Part shown: piece after piece, positions 1 through 11,441 of the stretch
Position numbering within the stretch: position 1 is the stretch's first letter
Layout of the letters: the number at the start of each line of letters is the position of its first letter
Assembly (NCBI GenBank): GCA_905220665.1
Contig: CAJNAR010000050.1
Coordinates: 1-55,199 of the forward strand
Origin: Albugo candida
Taxonomy: Eukaryota; Oomycota; Peronosporomycetes; Albuginales; Albuginaceae
Reading direction: 5' to 3'
DNA length: 55,199 nt
Program-made: the position numbers and the translations under genes
Notes under the pieces: model-generated
The model's input: only the letters and a program-made list of their open reading frames with translations
The model's database searches: none
What the model was told of the DNA's origin: nothing

Positions 1-21
1 CTTGTTTACTCTATCACAAAA

Positions 22-113
22 GGGATGCGACAAATTCAAGTAAATAGAGAAGGAAAGCGTTCTAGAGTATGCTGAACTGACTGCTAGAAAGGGATGGTTC
101 ATCAAAATACTGA
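22..113 (+). other. Invariant core block of the monomer (first copy)
   Basis: About 92 bp, from gggatgcgac through tcaaaatactga. This block stays almost unchanged in monomers of every head and tail class and in all domains. The recurrent variation is gagtatg versus gaattatg, aagtaaat versus aagtcaat, gatgcgac versus gatgggac, and rare ttttaga for ttctaga. Heads and tails on either side vary much more. A block preserved across diverged monomer classes could be a binding site, or simply the segment where exchange between classes is most frequent; the sequence alone does not separate these. Only two copies, at 20997-21103 and 49850-49956, are strongly altered in it. Confidence 0.75.
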
Positions 114-232
114 AATCTAAACCTTAGAAAATATGTTGCGTATGACATTCTCGTGGGTTGTTGGATTTTTCGCTAATACGTAAAAAGTCTTGGACTTGAA
201 AGTTTCAACAAACCATATGTAGGACTGCATCC
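113..232 (+). repeat. Head allele A (first copy)
   Basis: A 120-bp segment starting aaatctaaacc and ending ggactgcatcc. It aligns without gaps to head B with 25 mismatches. Its marks are ctcgtgggttg, ggatttttcgc and tcttggacttg. About two thirds of the monomers carry it, including all S, Q and M monomers. Within it lie two adjacent small dyads at 185-208. Sub-variants useful for tracking exchange are cgataatacg (22.9, 24.4, 28.1, 30.9, 37.4, 40.15 and 40.45 kb), acgataaaagtcctgg (18.7, 21.2, 21.5, 34.9, 53.7 kb) and ctcgcggg (4.5, 17.7, 49.4, 50.0, 51.2 kb). Confidence 0.9.
185..208 (+). other. Two adjacent dyads in head A (first copy)
   Basis: AAGTC-ttg-GACTT at 185-197 is followed, overlapping by two bases, by TTGAAA-g-TTTCAA at 196-208. 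Both recur in nearly every A head. Head B keeps only a shortened second dyad (TGAAA-g-TTTCA) and loses the first because gactt becomes gaatt. They could be symmetric protein sites or small cruciforms; stems this short are weak on their own. Confidence 0.6.
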
Positions 233-1469
233 TAATAATGTGACGTTTGACTACTATCGAGACTGTCGTGGCATCAATCCCGAATAACCGCCTTGTGTGA
301 GGTACTGGTCTTGTTTACTCTATCACAAAAGGGATGCGACAAATTCAAGTAAATAGAGAAGGAAAGCGTTCTAGAGTATGCTGAACTGACTGCTAGAAAG
401 GGATGGTCATCAAAATACTGAAATCTAAGCTTCGGGGAATATGTTGCGTATTAATTTGCACGCGTTGTAAGTTTTTTCACTGATACGTGAAAAGTCCTGG
501 AATTGAAAGTTTCAGCTAATCATATGTAGGACTGCAACCTAATAATGTGACGTGTGACTACTATCGAGACGGTCCTGGCATCAATCTAAATAACCGCCTT
601 CTTAAAGCTACTGGGCTTGTTTAGTCTATCACACAAGGGATGCGACAAATTCAAGTCAATAGAGAAGGAAAGCGTTCTAGAATTATGCTGAACTGACTGC
701 TAGAAAGGGATGGTTCATCAAAATACTGAAATCTAAACCATAGAAAATATGTTGCGTATGACATTCTCGTGGGTTGTTGGATTCTTCGCTAATACGTAAA
801 AGTCTTGGACTTGAAAGTTTCAACAAACCATATGTAGGACTGCATCCTAATAATGTGACGTGTGACTACTATCGAGACGGTCCTGGCATCAATCCGAAAA
901 ACCGCCTTGTTTGAGGTACTGGGCTTGTTAACTCTATCACAAAAGGGATGCGACAAATTCAAGTAAATAGAGAAGGAAAGCGTTCTAGAATTATGCTGAA
1001 CTGACTGCTAGAAAGGGATGGTTCATCAAAATACTGAAATCTAAACCTTAGAAAATATGTTGCGTATGACATTCTCGTGGGTTGTTGGATTTTTCGCTAA
1101 TACGTAAAAAGTCTTGGACTTGAAAGTTTCAACAACCATATGTAGGACTGCATCCTAATATGTGACGTTTGACTACTATCGAGACTGTCGTGGCATCAAT
1201 CCCGAATAACCGCCTTGTGTGAGGTACTGGGCTTGTTGAGTCTATCACACAAGGGATGCGACAAATTCAAGTAAATAGAGAAGGAAAGCGTTCTAGAGTA
1301 TGCTGAACTGACTGCTAGAAAGGGATGGTTCATCAAAATACTGAAATCTAAACCTTAGAAAATATGTTGCGTATGACATTCTCGTGAGTTGTTGGATTTT
1401 TCGCTAATACGTAAAAAGTCTTGGACTTGAAAGTTTCAACAAACCATATGTAGGACTGCATCCTAATAA

Positions 1470-4400
1470 TGTGACGTGTGACTACTATCGAGACGGTCCT
1501 GGCATCAATCCTGTACAACCACCCTGTTAGAGGGACTGGGCTTGTTTGCTCGATCACTCAAGAGATGCGACAAATTCAAGTAAATAGAGAAGGAAAGCGT
1601 TTTAGAGTATGCTGAACTGACTGCTAGAAAGGGATGGTTCATCAAAATACTGACATCTAAGCTTCGGGGAATATGTTGCGTATTACATTTGCACGCGTTG
1701 TAAGTTTTTTCACTGATACGTGAAAAGTCCTGGAATTGAAAGTTTCAGCTAATCATATGTAGGACTGCAACCTAATAATGTGACGTGTGACTACTATCGA
1801 GACGTTCCTGGCATCAATCTAAATAACCGCCTTCTTAAAGCTACTGGGCTTGTTTAGTCCATCACACAAGGGATGCGACAAATTCAAGTCAATAGAGAAG
1901 GAAAGCGTTCTAGAATTATGCTGAACTGACTGCTAGAAAGGGATGGTTCATCAAAATACTGAAATCTAAACCATAGAAAATATGTTGCGTATGACATTCT
2001 CGTGGGTTGTTGGATTTTTCGCTAATACGTAAAAAGTCTTGGACTTGAAAGTTTCAACAAACCATATGTAGGACTGCATCCTAATAATGTGACGTGTGAC
2101 TACTATCGAGACGGTCCTGGCATCAATCCCGAAAAACCGCCTTGTTTGAGGTACTGGGCTTGTTAACTCTATCACAAAAGGGATGCGACAAATTCAAGTA
2201 AATAGAGAAGGAAAGCGTTCTAGAATTATGCTGAACTGACTGCTAGAAAGGGATGGTTCATCAAAATACTGAAATCTAAACCTTAGAAAATATGTTGCGT
2301 ATGACATTCTCGTGGGTTGTTGGATTTTTCGCTAATACGTAAAAGTCTTGGACTTGAAAGTTTCAACAAACCATATGTAGGACTGCATCCTAATAATGTG
2401 ACGTTTGACTAATATCGAGACTGTCGTGGCATCAATCCCGAATAACCGCCTTGTGTGAGGTACTGGTCTTGTTTACTCTATCACAAAAGGGATGCGACAA
2501 ATTCAAGTAAATAGAGAAGGAAAGCGTTCTAGAGTATGCTGAACTGACTGCTAGAAAGGGATGGTTCATCAAAATACTGACATCTAAGCTTCGGGGATAT
2601 GTTGCGTATTACATTTGCACGCGTTGTAAGTTTTTTCACTGATACGTGAAAAGTCCTGGAATTGAAAGTTTCAGCTAATCATATGTAGGACTGCAACCTA
2701 ATAATGTGACGTGTGACTACTATCGAGACGGTCCTGGCATCAATCTAAATAACCGCCTTCTTAAAGCTACTGGGCTTGTTTAGTCCATCACACAAGGGAT
2801 GGGACAAATTCAAGTAAATAGAGAAGGAAAGCGTTCTAGAGTATGCTGAACTGACTGCTAGAAAGGGATGGTTCATCAAAATACTGAAATCTAAACCTTA
2901 GAAAATATGTTGCGTATGACATTCTCGTGGGTTGTTGGATTTTTCGCTAATACGTAAAAAGTCTTGGACTTGAAAGTTTCAACAAACCATATGTAGGACT
3001 GCATCCTAATAATGTGACGTGTGACTACTATCGAGACGGTCCTGGCATCAATCCCGAAAAACCGCCTTGTTTGAGGTACTGGGCTTGTTAACTCTATCAC
3101 AAAAGGGATGCGACAAATTCAAGTAAATAGAGAAGGAAAGCGTTCTAGAATTATGCTGAACTGACTGCTAGAAAGGGATGGTTCATCAAAATACTGAAAT
3201 CTAAACCTTAGAAAATATGTTGCGTATGACATTCTCGTGGGTTGTTGGATTTTTCGCTAATACGTAAAAAGTCTTGGACTTGAAAGTTTCAACAAACCAT
3301 ATGTAGGACTGCATCCTAATAATGTGACGTTTGACTACTATCGAGACTGTCGTGGCATCAATCCCGAATAACCGCCTTGTGTGAGGTACTGGTCTTGTTT
3401 ACTCTATCACAAAAGGGATGCGACAAATTCAAGTAAATAGAGAAGGAAAGCGTTCTAGAGTATGCTGAACTGACTGCTAGAAAGGGATGGTTCATCAAAA
3501 TACTGACATCTAAGCTTCGGGGAATATGTTGCGTATTACATTTGCACGCGTTGTAAGTTTTTTCACTGATACGTGAAAAGTCCTGGAATTGAAAGTTTCA
3601 GCTAATCATATGTAGGACTGCAACCTAATAATGTGACGTGTGACTACTATCGAGACGGTCCTGGCATCAATCTAAATAACCGCCTTCTTAAAGCTACTGG
3701 GCTTGTTTAGTCCATCACACAAGGGATGGGACAAATTCAAGTAAATAGAGAAGGAAAGCGTTCTAGAGTATGCTGAACTGACTGCTAGAAAGGGATGGTT
3801 CATCAAAATACTGAAATCTAAACCTTAGAAAATATGTTGCGTATGACATTCTCGTGGGTTGTTGGATTTTTCGCTAATACGTAAAAGTCTTGGACTTGAA
3901 AGTTTCAACAAACCATATGTAGGACTGCATCCTAATAATGTGACGTGTGACTACTATCGAGACGGTCCTGGCATCAATCCCGAAAAACCGCCTTGTTTGA
4001 GGTACTGGGCTTGTTAACTCTATCACAAAAGGGATGCGACAAATTCAAGTAAATAGAGAAGGAAAGCGTTCTAGAATTATGCTGAACTGACTGCTAGAAA
4101 GGGATGGTTCATCAAAATACTGAAATCTAAACCTTAGAAAATATGTTGCGTATGACATTCTCGTGGGTTGTTGGATTTTTCGCTAATACGTAAAAAGTCT
4201 TGGACTTGAAAGTTTCAACAAACCATATGTAGGACTGCATCCTAATAATGTGACGTTTGACTACTATCGAGACTGTCGTGGCATCAATCCCGAATAACCG
4301 CCTTGTGTGAGGTACTGGGCTTGTTGAGTCTATCACACAAGGGATGCGACAAATTCAAGTAAATAGAGAAGGAAAGCGTTCTAGAGTATGCTGAACTGAC

Positions 4401-4556
4401 TGCTAGAAAGGGATGGTTCATCAAAATACTGAAATCTAAACCTAGAAAATATGTTGCGTATGACATTCTCGCGGGTTGTTGGATTTTTCGCTAATACGTA
4501 AAAAGTCTTGGACTTGAAAGTTTCAACAAACCATATGTAGGACTGCATCCTAATAA
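1470..4556 (+). repeat. 10-monomer HOR, copy 1
   Basis: Starting at the tail of a chimeric S monomer, the order is B-L, A-Q, A-P, B-L, A-Q, A-P, B-L, A-Q, A-P', then the A-S monomer that supplies the next boundary. That is three trimers plus one S monomer, 3087 bp. The first P tail carries gactaatatcg, as in copy 2. Private differences include cgttcctgg near 1805 and a one-base deletion (cggggatatg) near 2594. Confidence 0.8.
1511..1564 (+). repeat. Chimeric S tail (L or Q-type front, S-type back)
   Basis: The 54 bp from ctgtacaacc to caagag match S tails, but the preceding part reads gtgacgtgtgac and cggtcctggc as in L and Q tails, so the S-specific dyad is missing. The switch lies within about 40 bases. 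The same join occurs at 54436, there behind a B head. This looks like a gene-conversion or crossover product. Confidence 0.75.
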
Positions 4557-4649
4557 TGTCGTGCGACAACTATTGAGACTGTCGTGGCATCAATCCTGTA
4601 CAACCACCCTGTTAGAGGGACTGGGCTTGTTTGCTCGATCACTCAAGAG
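4557..4649 (+). repeat. S tail 1
   Basis: It begins with the dyad TGTCG-tg-CGACA, followed after 11 bases by a second TGTCG, then ctgtacaaccaccctgttag and cgatcactcaagag. It is left type (gagatgcgac) and is followed by a B head with ttaatttgc. Confidence 0.85.
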
Positions 4650-5664
4650 ATGCGACAAATTCAAGTAAATAGAGAAGGAAAGCGTTCTAGAGTATGCTGA
4701 ACTGACTGCTAGAAAGGGATGGTTCATCAAAATACTGACATCTAAGCTTCGGGGAATATGTTGCGTATTAATTTGCACGCGTTGTAAGTTTTTTCACTGA
4801 TACGTGAAAAGTCCTGGAATTGAAAGTTTCAGCTAATCATATGTAGGACTGCAACCTAATAATGTGACGTGTGACTACTATCGAGACGGTCCTGGCATCA
4901 ATCTAAATAACCGCCTTCTTAAAGCTACTGGGCTTGTTTAGTCTATCACACAAGGGATGCGACAAATTCAAGTCAATAGAGAAGGAAAGCGTTCTAGAAT
5001 TATGCTGAACTGACTGCTAGAAAGGGATGGTTCATCAAAATACTGAAATCTAAACCTTAGAAAATATGTTGCGTATGACATTCTCGTGGGTTGTTGGATT
5101 TTTCGCTAATACGTAAAAAGTCTTGGACTTGAAAGTTTCAACAAACCATATGTAGGACTGCATCCTAATAATGTGACGTGTGACTACTATCGAGACGGTC
5201 CTGGCATCAATCCCGAAAAACCGCCTTGTTTGAGGTACTGGGCTTGTTAACTCTATCACAAAAGGGATGCGACAAATTCAAGTAAATAGAGAAGGAAAGC
5301 GTTCTAGAATTATGCTGAACTGACTGCTAGAAAGGGATGGTTCATCAAAATACTGAAATCTAAACCTTAGAAAATATGTTGCGTATGACATTCTCGTGGG
5401 TTGTTGGATTTTTCGCTAATACGTAAAAAGTCTTGGACTTGAAAGTTTCAACAAACCATATGTAGGACTGCATCCTAATAATGTGACGTTTGACTAATAT
5501 CGAGACTGTCGTGGCATCAATCCCGAATAACCGCCTTGTGTGAGGTACTGGTCTTGTTTACTCTATCACAAAAGGGATGCGACAAATTCAAGTAAATAGA
5601 GAAGGAAAGCGTTCTAGAGTATGCTGAACTGACTGCTAGAAAGGGATGGTTCATCAAAATACTG

Positions 5665-5784
5665 ACATCTAAGCTTCGGGGAATATGTTGCGTATTACAT
5701 TTGCACGCGTTGTAAGTTTTTTCACTGATACGTGAAAAGTCCTGGAATTGAAAGTTTCAGCTAATCATATGTAGGACTGCAACC
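5665..5784 (+). repeat. Head allele B (clean example)
   Basis: A 120-bp segment starting acatctaagcttcgggg and ending ggactgcaacc. It replaces head A in about 57 of the 179 copies by my count. It carries a HindIII site (aagctt) and an MluI site (acgcgt), both absent from head A, and a perfect 7-bp hairpin. Differences from A are concentrated in the first 65 bases; the last 50 are nearly the same. Two single-base deletion subfamilies mark domains: ttaatttgc (loss of c), found only before 34 kb, and cggggatatg (loss of a), found almost only after 35.7 kb with one early copy near 2.6 kb. B heads mostly carry L tails. Confidence 0.9.
5719..5738 (+). other. Perfect 7-bp hairpin in head B (example copy)
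   Basis: TTTTCAC-tgatac-GTGAAAA is a perfect inverted repeat with a six-base loop, present in nearly every B head. The same position in head A (tttttcgctaatacgtaaaa) is only an imperfect remnant. The two head alleles therefore differ in their foldable element, not just in random substitutions. The function is unknown. The copy near 20.85 kb has cactagtacgtg, which keeps both arms but changes the loop. Confidence 0.65.
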
Positions 5785-7644
5785 TAATAATGTGACGTGT
5801 GACTACTATCGAGACGGTCCTGGCATCAATCTAAATAACCGCCTTCTTAAAGCTACTGGGCTTGTTTAGTCCATCACACAAGGGATGGGACAAATTCAAG
5901 TAAATAGAGAAGGAAAGCGTTCTAGAGTATGCTGAACTGACTGCTAGAAAGGGATGGTTCATCAAAATACTGAAATCTAAACCTTAGAAAATATGTTGCG
6001 TATGACATTCTCGTGGGTTGTTGGATTTTTCGCTAATACGTAAAAAGTCTTGGACTTGAAAGTTTCAACAAACCATATGTAGGACTGCATCCTAATAATG
6101 TGACGTGTGACTACTATCGAGACGGTCCTGGCATCAATCCCGAAAAACCGCCTTGTTTGAGGTACTGGGCTTGTTAACTCTATCACAAAAGGGATGCGAC
6201 AAATTCAAGTAAATAGAGAAGGAAAGCGTTCTAGAATTATGCTGAACTGACTGCTAGAAAGGGATGGTTCATCAAAATACTGAAATCTAAACCTTAGAAA
6301 ATATGTTGCGTATGACATTCTCGTGGGTTGTTGGATTTTTCGCTAATACGTAAAAAGTCTTGGACTTGAAAGTTTCAACAAACCATATGTAGGACTGCAT
6401 CCTAATAATGTGACGTTTGACTACTATCGAGACTGTCGTGGCATCAATCCCGAATAACCGCCTTGTGTGAGGTACTGGTCTTGTTTACTCTATCACAAAA
6501 GGGATGCGACAAATTCAAGTAAATAGAGAAGGAAAGCGTTCTAGAGTATGCTGAACTGACTGCTAGAAAGGGATGGTTCATCAAAATACTGACATCTAAG
6601 CTTCGGGGAATATGTTGCGTATTACATTTGCACGCGTTGTAAGTTTTTTCACTGATACGTGAAAAGTCCTGGAATTGAAAGTTTCAGCTAATCATATGTA
6701 GGACTGCAACCTAATAATGTGACGTGTGACTACTATCGAGACGGTCCTGGCATCAATCTAAATAACCGCCTTCTTAAAGCTACTGGGCTTGTTTAGTCCA
6801 TCACACAAGGGATGGGACAAATTCAAGTAAATAGAGAAGGAAAGCGTTCTAGAGTATGCTGAACTGACTGCTAGAAAGGGATGGTTCATCAAAATACTGA
6901 AATCTAAACCTTAGAAAATATGTTGCGTATGACATTCTCGTGGGTTGTTGGATTTTTCGCTAATACGTAAAAAGTCTTGGACTTGAAAGTTTCAACAAAC
7001 CATATGTAGGACTGCATCCTAATAATGTGACGTGTGACTACTATCGAGACGGTCCTGGCATCAATCCCGAAAAACCGCCTTGTTTGAGGTACTGGGCTTG
7101 TTAACTCTATCACAAAAGGGATGCGACAAATTCAAGTAAATAGAGAAGGAAAGCGTTCTAGAATTATGCTGAACTGACTGCTAGAAAGGGATGGTTCATC
7201 AAAATACTGAAATCTAAACCTTAGAAAATATGTTGCGTATGACATTCTCGTGGGTTGTTGGATTTTTCGCTAATACGTAAAAAGTCTTGGACTTGAAAGT
7301 TTCAACAAACCATATGTAGGACTGCATCCTAATAATGTGACGTTTGACTACTATCGAGACTGTCGTGGCATCAATCCCGAATAACCGCCTTGTGTGAGGT
7401 ACTGGGCTTGTTGAGTCTATCACACAAGGGATGCGACAAATTCAAGTAAATAGAGAAGGAAAGCGTTCTAGAGTATGCTGAACTGACTGCTAGAAAGGGA
7501 TGGTTCATCAAAATACTGAAATCTAAACCTTAGAAAATATGTTGCGTATGACATTCTCGTGGGTTGTTGGATTTTTCGCTAATACGTAAAAAGTCTTGGA
7601 CTTGAAAGTTTCAACAAACCATATGTAGGACTGCATCCTAATAA

Positions 7645-7737
7645 TGTCGTGCGACAACTATTGAGACTGTCGTGGCATCAATCCTGTACAACCACCCTGT
7701 TAGAGGGACTGGGCTTGTTTGCTCGATCACTCAAGAG
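7645..7737 (+). repeat. S tail 2
   Basis: S-specific dyad and tail, left type (gagatgcgac), 3088 bp after S tail 1. It is followed by a B head with the undeleted ttacatttg. Confidence 0.85.
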
Positions 7738-10700
7738 ATGCGACAAATTCAAGTAAATAGAGAAGGAAAGCGTTCTAGAGTATGCTGAACTGACTGCTAG
7801 AAAGGGATGGTTCATCAAAATACTGACATCTAAGCTTCGGGGAATATGTTGCGTATTACATTTGCACGCGTTGTAAGTTTTTTCACTGATACGTGAAAAG
7901 TCCTGGAATTGAAAGTTTCAGCTAATCATATGTAGGACTGCAACCTAATAATGTGACGTGTGACTACTATCGAGACGGTCCTGGCATCAATCTAAATAAC
8001 CGCCTTCTTAAAGCTACTGGGCTTGTTTAGTCTATCACACAAGGGATGCGACAAATTCAAGTCAATAGAGAAGGAAAGCGTTCTAGAATTATGCTGAACT
8101 GACTGCTAGAAAGGGATGGTTCATCAAAATACTGAAATCTAAACCTTAGAAAATATGTTGCGTATGACATTCTCGTGGGTTGTTGGATTTTTCGCTAATA
8201 CGTAAAAAGTCTTGGACTTGAAAGTTTCAACAAACCATATGTAGGACTGCATCCTAATAATGTGACGTGTGACTACTATCGAGACGGTCCTGGCATCAAT
8301 CCCGAAAAACCGCCTTGTTTGAGGTACTGGGCTTGTTAACTCTATCACAAAAGGGATGCGACAAATTCAAGTAAATAGAGAAGGAAAGCGTTCTAGAATT
8401 ATGCTGAACTGACTGCTAGAAAGGGATGGTTCATCAAAATACTGAAATCTAAACCTTAGAAAATATGTTGCGTATGACATTCTCGTGGGTTGTTGGATTT
8501 TTCGCTAATACGTAAAAAGTCTTGGACTTGAAAGTTTCAACAAACCATATGTAGGACTGCATCCTAATAATGTGACGTGTGACTACTATCGAGACGGTCC
8601 TGGCATCAATCTAAATAACCGCCTTCTTAAAGCTACTGGGCTTGTTTAGTCCATCACACAAGGGATGCGACAAATTCAAGTAAATAGAGAAGGAAAGCGT
8701 TCTAGAGTATGCTGAACTGACTGCTAGAAAGGGATGGTTCATCAAAATACTGACATCTAAGCTTCGGGGAATATGTTGCGTATTACATTTGCACGCGTTG
8801 TAAGTTTTTTCACTGATACGTGAAAAGTCCTGGAATTGAAAGTTTCAGCTAATCATATGTAGGACTGCAACCTAATAATGTGACGTGTGACTACTATCGA
8901 GACGGTCCTGGCATCAATCTAAATAACCGCCTTCTTAAAGCTACTGGGCTTGTTTAGTCCATCACACAAGGGATGCGACAAATTCAAGTAAATAGAGAAG
9001 GAAAGCGTTCTAGAGTATGCTGAACTGACTGCTAGAAAGGGATGGTTCATCAAAATACTGAAATCTAAACCTTAGAAAATATGTTGCGTATGACATTCTC
9101 GTGGGTTGTTGGATTTTTCGCTAATACGTAAAAAGTCTTGGACTTGAAAGTTTCAACAAACCATATGTAGGACTGCATCCTAATAATGTGACGTGTGACT
9201 ACTATCGAGACGGTCCTGGCATCAATCCCGAAAAACCGCCTTGTTTGAGGTACTGGGCTTGTTAACTCTATCACAAAAGGGATGCGACAAATTCAAGTAA
9301 ATAGAGAAGGAAAGCGTTCTAGAATTATGCTGAACTGACTGCTAGAAAGGGATGGTTCATCAAAATACTGAAATCTAAACCTTAGAAAATATGTTGCGTA
9401 TGACATTCTCGTGGGTTGTTGGATTTTTCGCTAATACGTAAAAAGTCTTGGACTTGAAAGTTTCAACAAACCATATGTAGGACTGCATCCTAATAATGTG
9501 ACGTTTGACTACTATCGAGACTGTCGTGGCATCAATCCCGAATAACCGCCTTGTGTGAGGTACTGGGCTTGTTGAGTCTATCACACAAGGGATGCGACAA
9601 ATTCAAGTAAATAGAGAAGGAAAGCGTTCTAGAGTATGCTGAACTGACTGCTAGAAAGGGATGGTTCATCAAAATACTGACATCTAAGCTTCGGGGAATA
9701 TGTTGCGTATTAATTTGCACGCGTTGTAAGTTTTTTCACTGATACGTGAAAAGTCCTGGAATTGAAAGTTTCAGCTAATCATATGTAGGACTGCAACCTA
9801 ATAATGTGACGTGTGACTACTATCGAGACGGTCCTGGCATCAATCTAAATAACCGCCTTCTTAAAGCTACTGGGCTTGTTTAGTCTATCACACAAGGGAT
9901 GCGACAAATTCAAGTAAATAGAGAAGGAAAGCGTTCTAGAGTATGCTGAACTGACTGCTAGAAAGGGATGGTTCATCAAAATACTGAAATCTAAACCTTA
10001 GAAAATATGTTGCGTATGACATTCTCGTGGGTTGTTGGATTTTTCGCTAATACGTAAAAAGTCTTGGACTTGAAAGTTTCAACAAACCATATGTAGGACT
10101 GCATCCTAATAATGTGACGTTTGACTACTATCGAGACTGTCGTGGCATCAATCTAAATAACCGCCTACTTAAAGCTACTGGGCTTGTTTAGTCCATCACA
10201 CAAGGGATGCGACAAATTCAAGTCAATAGAGAAGGAAAGCGTTCTAGAGTATGCTGAACTGACTGCTAGAAAGGGATGGTTCATCAAAATACTGAAATCT
10301 AAACCTTAGAAAATATGTTGCGTATGACATTCTCGTGGGTTGTTGGATTTTTCGCTAATACGTAAAAAGTCTTGGACTTGAAAGTTTCAACAAACCATAT
10401 GTAGGACTGCATCCTAATAATGTGACGTGTGACTACTATCGAGACGGTCCTGGCATCAATCCCGAAAAACCGCCTTGTTTGAGGTACTGGGCTTGTTAAC
10501 TCTATCACAAAAGGGATGCGACAAATTCAAGTAAATAGAGAAGGAAAGCGTTCTAGAATTATGCTGAACTGACTGCTAGAAAGGGATGGTTCATCAAAAT
10601 ACTGAAATCTAAACCTTAGAAAATATGTTGCGTATGACATTCTCGTGGGTTGTTGGATTTTTCGCTAATACGTAAAAAGTCTTGGACTTGAAAGTTTCAA

Positions 10701-11348
10701 CAAACCATATGTAGGACTGCATCCTAATAATGTGACGTTTGACTACTATCGAGACTGTCGTGGCATCAATCCCGAATAACCGCCTTGTGTGAGGTACTGG
10801 GCTTGTTGAGTCTATCACACAAGGGATGCGACAAATTCAAGTAAATAGAGAAGGAAAGCGTTCTAGAGTATGCTGAACTGACTGCTAGAAAGGGATGGTT
10901 CATCAAAATACTGAAATCTAAACCTTAGAAAATATGTTGCGTATGACATTCTCGTGGGTTGTTGGATTTTTCGCTAATACGTAAAAAGTCTTGGACTTGA
11001 AAGTTTCAACAAACCATATGTAGGACTGCATCCTAATAATGTGACGTTTGACTACTATCGAGACTGTCGTGGCATCAATCCCGAATAACCGCCTTGTGTG
11101 AGGTACTGGGCTTGTTGAGTCTATCACACAAGGGATGCGACAAATTCAAGTAAATAGAGAAGGAAAGCGTTCTAGAGTATGCTGAACTGACTGCTAGAAA
11201 GGGATGGTTCATCAAAATACTGAAATCTAAACCTTAGAAAATATGTTGCGTATGACATTCTCGTGGGTTGTTGGATTTTTCGCTAATACGTAAAAAGTCT
11301 TGGACTTGAAAGTTTCAACAAACCATATGTAGGACTGCATCCTAATAA
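7645..11348 (+). repeat. 12-monomer HOR variant
   Basis: The order after the S tail is B-L, A-Q, A-L, B-L, A-Q, A-P', B-L, A-M, A-Q, A-P', A-P', A-S, 3704 bp. It contains a directly repeated A-P' monomer (heads near 10.6 and 10.9 kb, 309 bp apart). It also holds the run B-L, A-M, A-Q, A-P' that later forms the second half of the 9-mer in the central domain, so it resembles an ancestor or a donor of that unit. Confidence 0.78.
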
Positions 11349-11441
11349 TGTCGTGCGACAACTATTGAGACTGTCGTGGCATCAATCCTGTACAACCACC
11401 CTGTTAGAGGGACTGGGCTTGTTTGCTCGATCACTCAAGAG
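11349..11441 (+). repeat. S tail 3
   Basis: S-specific dyad and tail, left type (gagatgcgac), 3704 bp after S tail 2. It is followed by a B head with ttaatttgc, as after S tail 1. Confidence 0.85.

Larger units (their letters stand above)
1..309 (+). repeat. Reference A-type monomer (A head, P tail)
   Basis: This is the first complete period when the repeat is opened at cttgttt; the same word starts again at 310. It shows the common plan: the end of the previous tail (1-21), the invariant core (22-113), the A head (113-232) and a P tail (233 onward). The opening point is arbitrary because the array is circularly permuted. It carries an XbaI site (tctaga) in the core and an NdeI site (catatg) at the head-tail border, both present in most copies. 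The length is close to two nucleosome core lengths, a common satellite size, but no positioning signal was demonstrated. Confidence 0.93.
4557..7644 (+). repeat. 10-monomer HOR, copy 2
   Basis: This 3088-bp unit has the same order as the preceding one: three B-L/A-Q/A-P trimers, the last ending in P', then S. The match includes the minor marks gactaatatcg in the first P tail and gatgggac after the second and third L tails. It opens with a B head of the ttaatttgc subfamily. Together with the preceding unit it is the clearest tandem HOR pair of the left domain. Confidence 0.83.

Noticed and set aside
196..208. Heat-shock element at ttgaaagtttcaa
   Set aside because: The GAA and TTC half-sites are separated by three bases rather than two, and no array of alternating sites is present.
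1..309. Origin of the monomer by internal duplication (gggatgcgac and gggatggttc about 70 bp apart)
   Set aside because: Only short words match and the similarity does not extend. Self-alignment would be needed, and by eye it is not above chance.
5665..5700. CENP-B box (core TTCGnnnnAnnCGGG) at cttcggggaatatg
   Set aside because: Only the TTCG half and one A fit; the CGGG half is absent. The ttcgctaatacg word in head A also fails.
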